A stretch of DNA of 64,000 nt from Marinobacter orientalis. GTDB taxonomy: Bacteria > Pseudomonadota > Gammaproteobacteria > Pseudomonadales > Oleiphilaceae. The DNA lies in assembly GCF_004792665.1 (NCBI RefSeq), contig NZ_SRZX01000001.1, forward strand, positions 372,001 through 436,000, in the 5' to 3' direction. Each line of letters begins with the position of its first letter. Position 1 is the first letter of the stretch. Shown in pieces: positions 17,126 to 28,829 of the stretch. The translations under genes and the position numbers were made by a program. The notes under the pieces are model-generated. The model saw only the letters and a program-made list of their open reading frames with translations. It had not been told where the DNA came from and did not search any database.

Positions 17126-18949
17126 CTAGAAACTTAATGACGCTGAAAAAAGAATGACAAGTAACACAGCGGTGGCTGTGGCGCTGATAGCCAGACTGTG
17201 GTGGATCAGGCCACTTTGCAGGGTTCGCGCTCGCGCGCCCAGACCGCGCACACCGGCCACCAGAGAAAAGATCAGTCCGTTGATAAGACGCTCATCGCCG
17301 ACCCGCACCTGGCGAGCCACAGCGAGACTTGCACGGCCAGCGCCAAGCACGGCCGCATACAGACGGCCCTCCAGACGATCACATCCCCGGGCAACGGCCA
17401 TTGCGGGCCGACCTACCCCGGCCGTAAGCCCCCCGCCAACCGCAAGTCCGCGTTGTGCCCATCGGTAAACCGGTCCAAGCAGGTGCGGCGCCGACACGAG
17501 CCAGCCCAGTGCCAGGCCGATCACCGCGGCAAGGAGTCCAAGTACCACGACTGAAGTGCCTTCGGCTTCCGCGACAGGCAGCTCAATAATGGCCTCGATG
17601 GGACCAAAGGCAAAGCCAAGGACCACGGCCGGAATCACCAGGCCCCAAATGCCCACGCGCATCCAGGCACTGCCGGCAACAGGCTGATTCTCGCCTGAAC
17701 CTTGCCACAACAAGCGCAAAGCCCGGGCCATGTAGGCGCCGGTCAGCAAAGTTCCCGCCAGAACCAGAGGGCCAAGCCAGGGCGCACCAGACGCCGACAG
17801 GGCGGCGGCGATCACCGCATCCTTGGAGAAGAACCCGCTCAGCGGCGGGATGCCGGCCAATGCCAACGCCGCCAGCACGAAGCCGGCGAAGGCCCAGGGT
17901 CTGGCGCGGCCAACACCCTTCAACTGATCGAAAGCGGTGCCCCCGCGGGCATGCTGGAAGTCGCCGGCGGCAAGAAACAGAGCGCTTTTGATGGCAGCGT
18001 GGGCCAGCAGATGTAACAGCGCGGCGAGCGGGACTCCGGCGCCCACTGCGATCAGCATCAGGCCGTATTGGCTGGCCGTGGAAGCCGCAAGCAGGCGTTT
18101 GAGATCATGCTCGGCAAGCGCAATCACCCCGGCTGCAACAGTGGTGATACCACCAACAAGCCCGACGGCGAACAGCACCTCGGGAGTCAGCAACGGGGCC
18201 GACCGGATCAGCAGAATAGCGCCCGCCGCCACCAGCGTGGCCGAGTGCAGCAACGCCGAGACTGGTGTCGGGCCGGCCATGGCTCGCATGAGCCAGTCCT
18301 GCAGGGGAATCTGTGCCGACTTGCCCATAGCGGCCAGCAGCAACAGAAGCCCGGCAGCGGTCGAGACACTACCGCCAGCCTCCAGGGAGACAGCAATCTC
18401 ACTGGTACCTGCCGAGCCAATCAGCAGGAACACCGCAACGTAAAGCCCCAGATCGGCGCTGCGGGTATACAGGAACGCGCGACTGGCTGCATTGGCGGCT
18501 TCGGGGCGCTGGAACCAGAAGCCGATCAGCAGGTAACTGCACAACCCGATCAGCTCCCAGGCCGCCAGCAGCAGAATCCAGTCGCCCGCCAGCACCAGCG
18601 CCTGCATGGCGGCCAGGAACAGGGACATCACGGCATAAAAGCGCGCCTGGCCGGACTCCCGCCTCATGTAACCGACGGCATGGATCAGCACAAATGTACC
18701 CACCGTGGCCACCGCCACGGCCAATAACGAGGTCAGCGGCCCGGGGACCAGTCGCAGCGGCATGTCCGGCAGACCGGGCAGAAGCAGGGTTTCGGCCTGA
18801 CCGTTGGTGACCCGAACCAGCAGCCAGAGGCTTCCTGCCAGGCTGAGCGTTGCGCCAGCCAGGGCCAGCGCAGGCAACCCACGGCGCAGTATCAACACGG
18901 CCAGGGCGGCGATCAGCGGCGGCAATATCGGCAGGACTACTGCATTCAT
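17126..18949 (-). CDS. nuoL: NuoL-like proton-pumping subunit with lateral helix
   Basis: A 607-residue distal membrane-arm subunit. The fifth-segment glutamate (LAAWELIGLCSYLLIGFW) and the seventh-segment lysine region (MGKSAQIPLQDWLMRAMAGPTPVSALLHSATLV) are present. The C-terminal 120 residues, with a long amphipathic stretch and a last membrane segment, match the lateral-helix extension of true NuoL rather than Mrp antiporters. It shares an ATGA overlap with nuoK. Base composition looks more GC-rich than the copper genes downstream of 24 kb. Confidence 0.92.
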   Translation of the reverse strand: MNAVVLPILPPLIAALAVLILRRGLPALALAGATLSLAGSLWLLVRVTNGQAETLLLPGLPDMPLRLVPGPLTSLLAVAVATVGTFVLIHAVGYMRRESGQARFYAVMSLFLAAMQALVLAGDWILLLAAWELIGLCSYLLIGFWFQRPEAANAASRAFLYTRSADLGLYVAVFLLIGSAGTSEIAVSLEAGGSVSTAAGLLLLLAAMGKSAQIPLQDWLMRAMAGPTPVSALLHSATLVAAGAILLIRSAPLLTPEVLFAVGLVGGITTVAAGVIALAEHDLKRLLAASTASQYGLMLIAVGAGVPLAALLHLLAHAAIKSALFLAAGDFQHARGGTAFDQLKGVGRARPWAFAGFVLAALALAGIPPLSGFFSKDAVIAAALSASGAPWLGPLVLAGTLLTGAYMARALRLLWQGSGENQPVAGSAWMRVGIWGLVIPAVVLGFAFGPIEAIIELPVAEAEGTSVVVLGLLAAVIGLALGWLVSAPHLLGPVYRWAQRGLAVGGGLTAGVGRPAMAVARGCDRLEGRLYAAVLGAGRASLAVARQVRVGDERLINGLIFSLVAGVRGLGARARTLQSGLIHHSLAISATATAVLLVILFSASLSF

Positions 18950-19257
18950 CCTTTAAGGTCCTCCGCTTCTTCCATTTCTACCGAGCCCCTGGCGCGGAAG
19001 CGGGCGATGGCGACGCCGAAGCCAACTGCCATCTCCAGCGCCATGACAGTCATCACCACCAGCACAAACATCTGGCCGGAATAGGCTTCGGGATGCAGAA
19101 AGCGCCAGAAAGCGACCAGGTTCACCATCGAGCCCGCCAGCATCAGCTCCACACCCATCATGATCATCACCAGATTGGTCTGGGAGAGCGCGCCATAGAG
19201 GCCAATACCGAACAGGATTGCGCCGGTCAGAAGCGCCACTATCAGAACTGCGGTCAT
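18946..19257 (-). CDS. nuoK: NuoK-like subunit
   Basis: A 103-residue, three-segment membrane protein. Both buried glutamates typical of NuoK are present, in IMMGVELMLAGSMVNLVAF (second segment) and VMALEMAVGFGVAIARF (third segment). It has ATGA overlaps with genes on both sides (nuoJ before, nuoL after), so translation of the three is coupled. Confidence 0.92.
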   Translation of the reverse strand: MTAVLIVALLTGAILFGIGLYGALSQTNLVMIMMGVELMLAGSMVNLVAFWRFLHPEAYSGQMFVLVVMTVMALEMAVGFGVAIARFRARGSVEMEEAEDLKG

Positions 19258-19790
19258 TCCGATGCCTCCGTGTCGTTTTTACTGGCCGGGTTTTGCACCG
19301 GAATCGCCACCGCAGTGGCCGCGATCATCGCGGTCAGGATGGTGATGCCGGCGGTTTCGAAGATCAGCATCGAGCGGCCGAGCAGTTCCATGCCCAGCGC
19401 CCGTGTCTGCGCTGCCGCGTCCGGCACCTGATCCGCCGCGGGGCCCCAGTCGGAAAGTAGCGCAACGGCAATGGCAATGACGGCGGCACTCACCCCGGCA
19501 CCAATAGAGAAGCGCTTCTGGTGGCTCATGTCCATACCGCCAAGCCCGCCGGGATCCATCATGAACATCACCATGAAGATAGCCATGATGCTCATCTCCG
19601 TAGCCATCATCATGATCTGCAGCACGCCCAGGAATTCGGTCTGCATCGCCAGAAACATGCAGCCGACGGCAGTCTGCGAAAACAGCAGCGCCAGCGCCGA
19701 ACGAACCATGGATGAGGTGCGAAACACCACCACGCCGAAGCCGATTGCGGCGAGCCCGAAAACGGCAACAAAAAAAGCCTGAGCGTACAT
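19254..19790 (-). CDS. nuoJ: NuoJ-like subunit
   Basis: A 178-residue membrane protein with about five segments. The third-segment region reads MQTEFLGVLQIMMMATEMSIMAIFMVMFM, the place of the pi-bulge helix in NuoJ (normally with EFL.vvQv..Y.GAi), so some usual glycine and tyrosine positions are replaced. A 60-residue hydrophilic stretch precedes the last segment. It overlaps nuoH by one base and nuoK by four. Confidence 0.88.
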   Translation of the reverse strand: MYAQAFFVAVFGLAAIGFGVVVFRTSSMVRSALALLFSQTAVGCMFLAMQTEFLGVLQIMMMATEMSIMAIFMVMFMMDPGGLGGMDMSHQKRFSIGAGVSAAVIAIAVALLSDWGPAADQVPDAAAQTRALGMELLGRSMLIFETAGITILTAMIAATAVAIPVQNPASKNDTEASE

Positions 19791-20682
19791 TATGGAACCA
19801 CCAGAACCAGTAAACCGACGATAATGATATTAACCAGGGCCAGGGGAATCCCCAGAGTCCAGCACCACCGCATCAGATCCGCCTCGCGAATGCGCGGCAG
19901 ATAGCGACCGGCCAGCAGCATCGACATGGCCACCGCCAGGGTCTTGATGAGGCTCCAGGCCCAGGGTGGCAGCAACGGCCCGTGCCAGCCGCCGAGGAAG
20001 AACACCGTGGTCGCGGAAGCCAGCGTAACCACCAGCGTCAGTCGGGCCAGGCGCAATACCGCCAGGCGCACGCCGGTGTATTCTGCGTCCACGCCTCCGG
20101 CAAGTTCCCCCGCGGCGATCGGCAGATCGAATGGCGCGCGGAACGCAAGTGCCATGGCGGCAATGAAAAACAGCACGAACCCCAGCGGCTGGTAGACGAT
20201 GTTCCACAGCCCCGCCTGGGAGCCAACGATCGCGGTGTTCACCAGGGATTCGGCGCGCATGGCCACGGCCGTGATGGGCATGACAATCAGCATGGAATAG
20301 GCAATAAGCTGGCCCAGAAAGCGCCAGCCGCCGATCATCGCGTAGGCGCCATCCGGCCCCCAGCCAGCCATGATCAGCGCGACCAGCACATAGGCCAGGG
20401 CGGCGTTGATGAACAGCGCACCGGTGCCCAGGTCCGCGATGATCAGGTCTGGCGCCAGCGGCAGAACTGCTGCGCCAAGTACCGCGACAACCAGGAGCAG
20501 CACCGGCGCGGCCTCGAAAAAAACCCGGTCGGGCGAGCGTGGCACAATGGATTCACGGCCGAGGTGAGCGAGACCGCTGAGCACGGGTGCGGCCAGACTG
20601 AGACGGCCAGTTGTCGTCCAGCCCTCAATCACAGCAAGCAGCCAGGCACTGCCAAACAACGCCATCAGTACGACAGCAACGG

Positions 20683-20701
<19 letters not shown>
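19790..20701 (-). CDS. nuoH: NuoH-like subunit with altered acidic loop
   Basis: A 303-residue eight-segment subunit that in complex I forms the quinone tunnel and E-channel. The key loop reads FRAPFDLPIAAGELAGGVDAEYTG where standard NuoH has FDLPEAEAELVAGYNVEYSG, so two of its conserved glutamates appear lost. It is also shorter than most NuoH (about 325). It overlaps the upstream NuoB/D-like fusion gene by 19 bases. With the changes in that fusion, this hints that quinone chemistry is altered or absent. Confidence 0.87.
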
Positions 20702-22442
<1,741 letters not shown>

Positions 22443-22446
<4 letters not shown>

Positions 22447-22805
22447 TGCCGTCTTAGCGCCCCCTGACTCCATCCGTAAAGCAGGCCGAGAAAGAGAATG
22501 GCAAGAAACACGCCCATATCAAGCAAAGCAACCAGCCCTACTTCCTTGTACACGACTGCCCACGGATACATGAAAGCCATCTCCATGTCGAAGGCCAGGA
22601 ACAGCAGTGCATAGCCGTAGTAGCGGGCGTGATAGCGCCCCCATACTGGATCCCGGGACAGTATTCCCGCGCTTGCCGGCACGTCCTTGCCCGGCTCACG
22701 GCGAGTCCGGCCCATGCTGCGGGCAACGCCGTAAAGGCTCAGAACCACACCAACGGTGCCAAGCGCTATGCCCAGCAGCAGAACGTATTGTTGCGTAGCG
22801 CTCAT
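22443..22805 (-). CDS. nuoA: NuoA-like subunit
   Basis: A 120-residue, three-segment membrane protein. The best-conserved NuoA stretch is intact (RYYGYALLFLAFDMEMAFMYPWAVV, with the acidic pair in the second segment). The loop motif YECG of normal NuoA is absent (the region reads ASAGILSRDP). The start at 22805 follows GGGAGGAACT; a codon four positions upstream falls inside that site. First gene of the nuo-like set; its stop overlaps the fusion gene's ATG. Confidence 0.9.
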
Positions 22806-22902
22806 AGTTCCTCCCACTTACTTTCCACGCGGCCGTGAGATACTGATCCGCTAATGTCCCGTCTGGCCAGTACAAGTCCAGACAACAAGTGTAGACGCAG
22901 AC

Positions 22903-23292
22903 TCACCCTCCTTCAATGACACCAATCCGGTAAGACTCAAGGCGCGCAGCGGCACGCGGGCTGTGGGGACGGCCATTGCCCTTGTCCTGCCACGCGGAAG
23001 TCGCCTCTTTGCCGCACCAGCGGGTGAAGGTTTCTTCCTCTGTCGGATGACTGGGCAGATACCCGGTAAGGTCATACACAACGCCATCAATCACTTTCCA
23101 GCAACTGCTGGCACTGTCATGTTCTGCCACCTGATCAAGGCGATAAACCGTCTCGCCATTCCCACCCTTATCACCATCCTCATCGGCAGGTTGTGAGTCA
23201 GGGCTGCGCTGCACCATGTTCACAACCACCAGAGTCAGCAGCACACTGACAAAGGCAACAAATCCGGTATAGGCAATCCGGTTACTGGTCAT
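22903..23292 (-). CDS. Membrane-anchored cytochrome b5-like heme protein
   Basis: A 129-residue protein with one N-terminal membrane segment (residues 8-26) and a C-terminal cytochrome b5-like domain. The first heme-ligand motif is YLPSHPTEEETFTRW (HPGG-type, with HP kept) and the second is RPHSPRAAARLESYRIGVI. A WCG motif adds a cysteine near the heme site. The start overlaps the stop of the ferric-reductase-like gene by four bases, so the two are cotranslated. It lies 97 bases before nuoA and could carry electrons between the flavoprotein and another acceptor; that link is inference. Confidence 0.85.
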   Translation of the reverse strand: MTSNRIAYTGFVAFVSVLLTLVVVNMVQRSPDSQPADEDGDKGGNGETVYRLDQVAEHDSASSCWKVIDGVVYDLTGYLPSHPTEEETFTRWCGKEATSAWQDKGNGRPHSPRAAARLESYRIGVIEGG

Positions 23293-24590
23293 AGGAAGTC
23301 AAAAGCCTCCGTGTGAATGCGGTTGGCAGGCACACCTTCATGCCTGAGCAGGGCCTGCAGATGGTCAATCATGCCGGGTGGCCCACACACGTAAACCTCG
23401 CGCTCGGCGAAATCCGGGCAGTGTTGTGCCAGATAGTCCCGGGTTATTGCACCCTCCTCATTCATGTAATGGGCGAAAACCGTAAAGGTGTCGCAGGCTT
23501 CGGCGATGCGGACAAGTTCATCCAGGTAATAGGCCCGTTCGGGCCGGTTGGCCAGGTAGAACAGACAGACATCGAGACCTGCGGCCGCACCGGACATCCT
23601 GTCCCTGGCGCCAGACACAAACGGTGTAATGCCAATGCCGCCCCCCAACCAGAGCTGTTTTCGCTGCGACCCCGGCGGCCCGGAGCCCGCCGTCTCAAAA
23701 AAAGTCCCATAGGGGCCCTCAATGCGAACTTCAGCACCCGGTTTGATATTCACCAACGCCTGAGTGGCATCCCCTACCGCTTTGATGCCTATCCGCAGTT
23801 CATCATCCCCCGCGGCAGAGGCAATGGTGTAGGGGTGTTCTTCCCGATACCCGGCCGCCAGTGAACGGTCCATCGGCGTCAGGTAAACAAACTGGCCGAC
23901 CTGCCAGCGAATCCCTTTACCCAGGGGACGCAAACGCAGTTCCACCACATCGCGGGCAAGGGTATCGACTTCGTCGACCACATAGGGTTTCCTGGCAAGC
24001 CACGGCGATAACAGCTTACGCCAGGCAATGGCCGCCAGGGCCAGCGCTGACAGCAGCCACCACACCCAGGCCACCGACGACAGCGTCAGGGTATGGATCA
24101 ACGCAAGAACCAGCGCCGGCGCGGACAGCAGGTGCAACCGCTTCCAGTGCTGATAATGCAGGGTGCCAAAAAAATCGAGGGTGGGCGCGATGAAAATAAG
24201 CATGGTGACAAAGGCTGCCCAGCCGGCCCAGACCTCCCAATCACTGAGGGGCGGGAACACGGTCTCGATACTGCGGCCAATCGAGAAGGGCAAGGTGGCC
24301 AACGCCAATAGCAGCACATGGGCCATCACCAGCATGAAGGCGGAAAAACCCAGCCAACGGTGTATGGTCCAGACCCGCACCAGCCCACCAAACCACGGAT
24401 CCGTACCGGGAATACGGGCTGACAACATGCCTGCCAGCAGAAACGCGGACAGGGCCAGAACCCCGACCAGTTCCGCCAGAGAATACAGCCAGGCCTGACC
24501 GCCCCAAGGCAGGCCCGGAACGGCTACGACAACCGGCAGTAGAAAAACACCCAAGAGCAGGACATCACCCGGATACCCTTTGAGCCTCAT
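23289..24590 (-). CDS. Ferric-reductase-like transmembrane flavoprotein (FAD/NAD(P) oxidoreductase)
   Basis: A 433-residue membrane flavocytochrome-like protein. Residues about 10-205 give six hydrophobic segments with histidines (WTIHRWLGFSAFMLVMAHVL; LHYQHWKRLHLLSAPALVLALIHTL) placed like bis-heme ligands of the ferric reductase domain. HPYTIASAAGDDELRIGIKAVG is the FAD site, LWLGGGIGITPFVSGARD the nicotinamide phosphate loop, and VYVCGPPGMIDHL the C-terminal nucleotide motif. It would move electrons from NAD(P)H across or into the membrane. It forms a coupled pair with the cytochrome b5-like gene; candidate acceptors are metal ions, quinone or the complex I-like system. Confidence 0.87.
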   Translation of the reverse strand: MRLKGYPGDVLLLGVFLLPVVVAVPGLPWGGQAWLYSLAELVGVLALSAFLLAGMLSARIPGTDPWFGGLVRVWTIHRWLGFSAFMLVMAHVLLLALATLPFSIGRSIETVFPPLSDWEVWAGWAAFVTMLIFIAPTLDFFGTLHYQHWKRLHLLSAPALVLALIHTLTLSSVAWVWWLLSALALAAIAWRKLLSPWLARKPYVVDEVDTLARDVVELRLRPLGKGIRWQVGQFVYLTPMDRSLAAGYREEHPYTIASAAGDDELRIGIKAVGDATQALVNIKPGAEVRIEGPYGTFFETAGSGPPGSQRKQLWLGGGIGITPFVSGARDRMSGAAAGLDVCLFYLANRPERAYYLDELVRIAEACDTFTVFAHYMNEEGAITRDYLAQHCPDFAEREVYVCGPPGMIDHLQALLRHEGVPANRIHTEAFDFL

Positions 24591-24681
24591 AATTCTTCTC
24601 TGTCAGTGGAGCGGATCACCGCCCTTTCAGGCTCTGCGCCTGATGGTCCCGGCATTTACTCCATTATCAGCCCTGAGCCAG

Positions 24682-25068
24682 TCAGATCGCCTGAACGACC
24701 TCAGAAAGCATATCCCTGACTTTCCCGGCAACCTGCTTGAGTTCGTCATTATCAATGGCAGTCATTGAAACCACCGGGTCTATCGCGCTGACCTCCACAC
24801 CCTCCGGCACCTCACGAAGAATGACGTTGCAAGGCAGCATGGCACCAACGCGAGGTTCGATGCCAATAGCCTCCCAGGCCATAGCAGGGTTACAGGCGCC
24901 AAGTATGAGATACGCCGACATATCCTTATCCAGCTTTTTCTTCATCGTGGCCTTGACGTCTATTTCCGTCAGCACCCCGAAGCCGTGGTCGGCAAGCGTC
25001 TGGCGCGTTTTCTTGTCGACGTTATCGAAACTCTCATCCTTGATAATCCGATCAATAGTGTATGACAT
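24682..25068 (-). CDS. DUF302 family protein
   Basis: A 128-residue soluble protein of the DUF302 family (FGVLTEIDVKATMKKKLD; YLILGACNPAMAWEAI; GAMLPCNVILREV). The family has two conserved cysteine regions, here ACNP and PCNV, and recurs beside metal-resistance and sulfur genes; its biochemical role is not established. The ATG at 25068 follows a GGAG site; a TTG four codons earlier overlaps that site and is rejected. It lies 62 bases after the permease gene. Confidence 0.85.
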   Translation of the reverse strand: MSYTIDRIIKDESFDNVDKKTRQTLADHGFGVLTEIDVKATMKKKLDKDMSAYLILGACNPAMAWEAIGIEPRVGAMLPCNVILREVPEGVEVSAIDPVVSMTAIDNDELKQVAGKVRDMLSEVVQAI

Positions 25069-25130
25069 GGTTATCTCCAATAAATCAGAAGTTCAGTGCT
25101 TGAGCCCAACCGCCGTTAAAACGGGTGCAC

Positions 25131-26372
25131 TCATGCGCCGCCGGCAGATACTCCGCCGGTCACTGCGAAGGCTATCATCCCCAGAACCACGCCGGTAATG
25201 AAGACGAGCACCACCCAGTCCTGGAAAGAGAACCCACCACCGTGATCATGGTCATGGTGACTGTGTTCACCTCCGGCCTGATAACGGCGATGCAGGAAGA
25301 TCATCCCCCCGGCAAGCGCCACAAAGGCAATGTTCAGGAAAAACGTATAGTCGATAGCAAATTGCTCGCTCATCACTGCGCTTTGCACTGCGTCCGGAGT
25401 CAGGCCCAGCGCAGCGAATCCGAAGTGCAGGATCAGCGCGGTGGCAACGATTGATACAAACATGATCCCGGCAATATACAGGGCAACCCGCCAGCCATAA
25501 TACTTTGCATTGACGCGGACCAGTGGTGGCACCATAAGGTCAGAATAGATGAAAGCCATCACTCCGGCAAAGGTTACACCCGAGCCTGCCAGTACTGTTG
25601 CCAGAGGAATATTTCCCATCGAGCCGATAAATGTCAGCGCCGCAACGAAGGGACCAACGATAGCGTTTTCCAGCACTATCAACAGTTCCGGCAGCGTATC
25701 CTGGTAGCCCTGAAGAAAAAGCGCCTTCCAGAACGCTTCCGGCACGAAAACTTTCATGAAGCCGGCTACGGTAAAGCCAATCAGGATCTCCTTCCAGACC
25801 ATCTTCCATTCCATTACGAACTGGTTTCCGACCATCTGCCAGCCCCTGGCACTACGCATCCGCTCAAGCGGTGAAAATTCTTCCTCTTCGGGCGCATTTC
25901 CTTCAACCTTGTCGCGGGCCTGCTCTATCCAGCGCCGCGGATAGGTGGACCGAATGAGCACAGAGCTGATCAGGATCAACACCAGGCCACCAATAATTTC
26001 TGCCACCAGGAACTGCCAGCCCAGGAAAATCAGGATCAGGATGCCGAGTTCGATCACCAGATTGGTGGACGCAAACATGAAGGCCACCGCAAGGATGAAA
26101 TGGGCGCCCTTGGCAAAAAGAGCGCGCGCCGCCGCCAGTGCTGCGAAGGAACAGCTGGAGGAAATGGAGCCGAACGCAGTAGCCAGGGTGGTACTGCGCA
26201 AGGAAAGCTCCCCCATATGCCGGACCAGCCGATGCTTGGGCACGAACACCTGGATCATCGCGGAAATTGCGTAACCCATAACGAATGCCCAACCGGCTTT
26301 CCAGAAGAAACCCAGGGCGGTCTTGGCAGCTTCACCATAAAGTTGCCAGAAGGTTGGATCAGCGGACTCCAT
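25131..26372 (-). CDS. Permease, UPF0718/ArsP-like, with His-rich loop
   Basis: A 413-residue membrane protein with about ten segments in two repeats. Each repeat carries the family's small-residue signature, FGSISSSCSFAALAAAR in the first and FIGSMGNIPLATVLAGSG in the second, as in ArsP/YraQ-type permeases, some of which export organoarsenicals. A His-rich loop (GGEHSHHDHDHGGG, near residue 370) precedes the last segment and suggests metal binding. It follows the copper ATPase by 99 bases on the same strand. Substrate unknown. Confidence 0.8.
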   Translation of the reverse strand: MESADPTFWQLYGEAAKTALGFFWKAGWAFVMGYAISAMIQVFVPKHRLVRHMGELSLRSTTLATAFGSISSSCSFAALAAARALFAKGAHFILAVAFMFASTNLVIELGILILIFLGWQFLVAEIIGGLVLILISSVLIRSTYPRRWIEQARDKVEGNAPEEEEFSPLERMRSARGWQMVGNQFVMEWKMVWKEILIGFTVAGFMKVFVPEAFWKALFLQGYQDTLPELLIVLENAIVGPFVAALTFIGSMGNIPLATVLAGSGVTFAGVMAFIYSDLMVPPLVRVNAKYYGWRVALYIAGIMFVSIVATALILHFGFAALGLTPDAVQSAVMSEQFAIDYTFFLNIAFVALAGGMIFLHRRYQAGGEHSHHDHDHGGGFSFQDWVVLVFITGVVLGMIAFAVTGGVSAGGA

Positions 26373-26471
26373 GCTCGCTCCTTTTATTCATTCAAAACAG
26401 GATGTCAGGGCATCGGGAATTTACGCATCGCCAGGATTAACGATACCGGCCAAAGCGACACAGATCCGATG

Positions 26472-28829
26472 TTACTCATCCGAGATTCTGACCACCCTCA
26501 ATCGCAGCGCATTCACAATCACGCTGACCGAGGACAGCGACATGGCGGCCGCTGCAAAGATCGGTGACAGTAGTATGCCGGCAAACGGGTACAGAACCCC
26601 TGCCGCAATGGGCACACCAGCGGAGTTGTACACAAAGGCAAAAAACAGGTTCTGCCGGATATTGCGCATGGTCGCCAGAGACAACCGGCGCGCTTCTACA
26701 ATACCCATCAGATCGCCCCGCAATAATGTAATACCGGCACTTTCAATGGCCACATCGGTTCCGGTGCCCATGGCCACGCCCACATCCGCCGTTGCCAGGG
26801 CAGGCGCATCGTTAACACCATCGCCAGCCATGACCACAATGCGGCCTTCGTCTTTCAGGCGCTGGACAATCTTGCCCTTGTCCTCCGGCAGAACTTCCGA
26901 TTCCACTTCATCGATATGCAGTTTGCGGGCAACCGCCTGCGCGGAGGTACGGTTGTCGCCAGTCAACATGACCACCCGGATGCCGTCTTTCTGAAGAGCC
27001 GAAATGGCAGCTTCAGTGGTTTCCTTGACCGGATCCGCGATGGCAAGCAGGCCGCAGACTTTGCCGTCCACTGCCGCGAAAATCACGGTGGCCCCATCCT
27101 CGCGAAGCTGGTCTGCCTCACTTTCAAAGTCAGCCGTATCCACCTCTTCGGACTCCATCAGCAGACGATTTCCAATCAACACCTGCTGCCCTTCGATCCT
27201 GCCGGTCACGCCCTTGCCGTTGGGGGAGTCGAAGCCTTCAGCATCCGGCAGTTGCAAGTCCATCGTTTTGGCTTTATCAAGAATGGCGTGAGCCAGCGGG
27301 TGCTCACTGCCCTTCTCGAGTCCACCGGCAAATCGCATCAGCTCTTCCTCGCTGAATCCCTCGGCCGCAACTAGCCTGGTCACCTGGGGTTTGCCTTCGG
27401 TCAGTGTGCCGGTTTTGTCTATCACCACGGTGTCGACCTTTTCCATCCGCTCCAGCGCTTCCGCATCGCGTATCAGTACACCGCTTTGAGCACCCCGCCC
27501 GACACCGACCATGATCGACATGGGGGTTGCCAGACCCAAGGCACAGGGGCAGGCAATAATCAGTACACTGACCGCTGCGATCAGCCCGAACGCCATGGGC
27601 GGCGTTGGTCCGAGGAAAGACCAGGCGATAAAGGCGATAATGGCGATCACGATCACGGCTGGAACAAAGTAACTTGCAACCTTGTCTGCCAGACCCTGAA
27701 TCGGCGCGCGGCTGCGTTGAGCGCTGGCCACCATCTGCACAATCTGGGACAGCATGGTATCCCGGCCAACCTTGTCGGCTCGCATGATAAAGCTGCCCTG
27801 CTGGTTGATGCTGCCGCCGATTACCTGATCGCCAGTCTTTTTGCTGACAGCCAGGGGCTCGCCGGTCACCATGGACTCATCCACATTGGAGCTGCCTTCG
27901 AGCACCTCGCCGTCCAGCGGCACCTTGTCCCCCGGGCGCACCCGCAGGCGATCGCCAACCTCGACCTGATCCAGCGATACATCGGACTCACTGCCATCGT
28001 CGTCCAGCTTCCTTGCCGTCGCGGGAGCCAGATCGAGCAAGGCCTTGATGGCGCCGGAGGTTTTCTCCCGGGCTCGCAATTCCAGCACCTGCCCAAGCAA
28101 TACCAGTACCACAATGACCGCAGCTGCCTCGAAATACACGGCAACCGAGCCATCCTCCTGCCTGAAGGCATCGGGGAAAATCTGGGGCGCCAGTGTCGCC
28201 ACCAGACTGTAGATCAACGCCACGCCGGTACCGATGGAGATCAGGGTAAACATGTTCAGGTTGCGGCTGACCACAGATTTCCAGCCCCTGACAAAGAAAG
28301 GCCAGCCACACCAGGCCACTACGGGCGTTGCCAGCACCAGTTGAATCCAGTTGGACGTCTGAGGGGCCATAATCCGGTCAAGCCCGATGATGTGCCCACC
28401 CATTTCCAGTACCAAAACCGGCAAGGCCAGAACTACGCCGATCCAGAACCGGCGGGTCATGTCCGAGAGTTCTTCGGAGGGCCCGTCGTCCAGGCTCACC
28501 TCCTCCGGTTCCAGAGCCATGCCGCAAATGGGGCAATCACCGGGGCCCTGCTGGCGAATTTCCGGATGCATGGGGCAGGTGTACATGGTGCCTGGCGCTA
28601 CCGGCTCTTCCCGCTTCTGCTCCTCACCGAGGTAATGTTCCGGGTCTTCATCAAACCGGGACTGGCAGCGTGAGGAGCAGAAGTACCAGGTTTTACCGTC
28701 ATGCTGGCTCCGATGCTTCGCCGTGTGCGGGTCCACCGACATGCCGCAGACCGGATCCTTGACGGTATGCTCGCCAGCTTCTTCCTGGTCGTGATGCCCC
28801 TGGTGATGGGTGTGCTGGTGCTCAGCCAT
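26472..28829 (-). CDS. Copper-type P1B ATPase with YHS and heavy-metal-binding N-terminus
   Basis: A 785-residue heavy-metal exporting ATPase. In order: a His-rich start ([14 protein letters not shown]), a YHS-type module ([10 protein letters not shown]...[12 protein letters not shown]), a YTCPMHPEI...CPICGMAL module, eight membrane segments with the CPC transport site in [27 protein letters not shown] for phosphorylation, the HP motif in [11 protein letters not shown], and [21 protein letters not shown] classical CxxC HMA domain is absent. The start at 28829 follows GGGAGA and overlaps the 75-residue gene by eight bases. Its CPC site and copper context favour Cu(I)/Ag(I). Confidence 0.93.
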   Translation of the reverse strand: MAEHQHTHHQGHHDQEEAGEHTVKDPVCGMSVDPHTAKHRSQHDGKTWYFCSSRCQSRFDEDPEHYLGEEQKREEPVAPGTMYTCPMHPEIRQQGPGDCPICGMALEPEEVSLDDGPSEELSDMTRRFWIGVVLALPVLVLEMGGHIIGLDRIMAPQTSNWIQLVLATPVVAWCGWPFFVRGWKSVVSRNLNMFTLISIGTGVALIYSLVATLAPQIFPDAFRQEDGSVAVYFEAAAVIVVLVLLGQVLELRAREKTSGAIKALLDLAPATARKLDDDGSESDVSLDQVEVGDRLRVRPGDKVPLDGEVLEGSSNVDESMVTGEPLAVSKKTGDQVIGGSINQQGSFIMRADKVGRDTMLSQIVQMVASAQRSRAPIQGLADKVASYFVPAVIVIAIIAFIAWSFLGPTPPMAFGLIAAVSVLIIACPCALGLATPMSIMVGVGRGAQSGVLIRDAEALERMEKVDTVVIDKTGTLTEGKPQVTRLVAAEGFSEEELMRFAGGLEKGSEHPLAHAILDKAKTMDLQLPDAEGFDSPNGKGVTGRIEGQQVLIGNRLLMESEEVDTADFESEADQLREDGATVIFAAVDGKVCGLLAIADPVKETTEAAISALQKDGIRVVMLTGDNRTSAQAVARKLHIDEVESEVLPEDKGKIVQRLKDEGRIVVMAGDGVNDAPALATADVGVAMGTGTDVAIESAGITLLRGDLMGIVEARRLSLATMRNIRQNLFFAFVYNSAGVPIAAGVLYPFAGILLSPIFAAAAMSLSSVSVIVNALRLRVVRISDE

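Noticed and set aside
27486..28673. A 395-codon plus-strand frame opposite the copper ATPase
   Set aside because: Antisense to intact ATPase motifs, no domain of its own.
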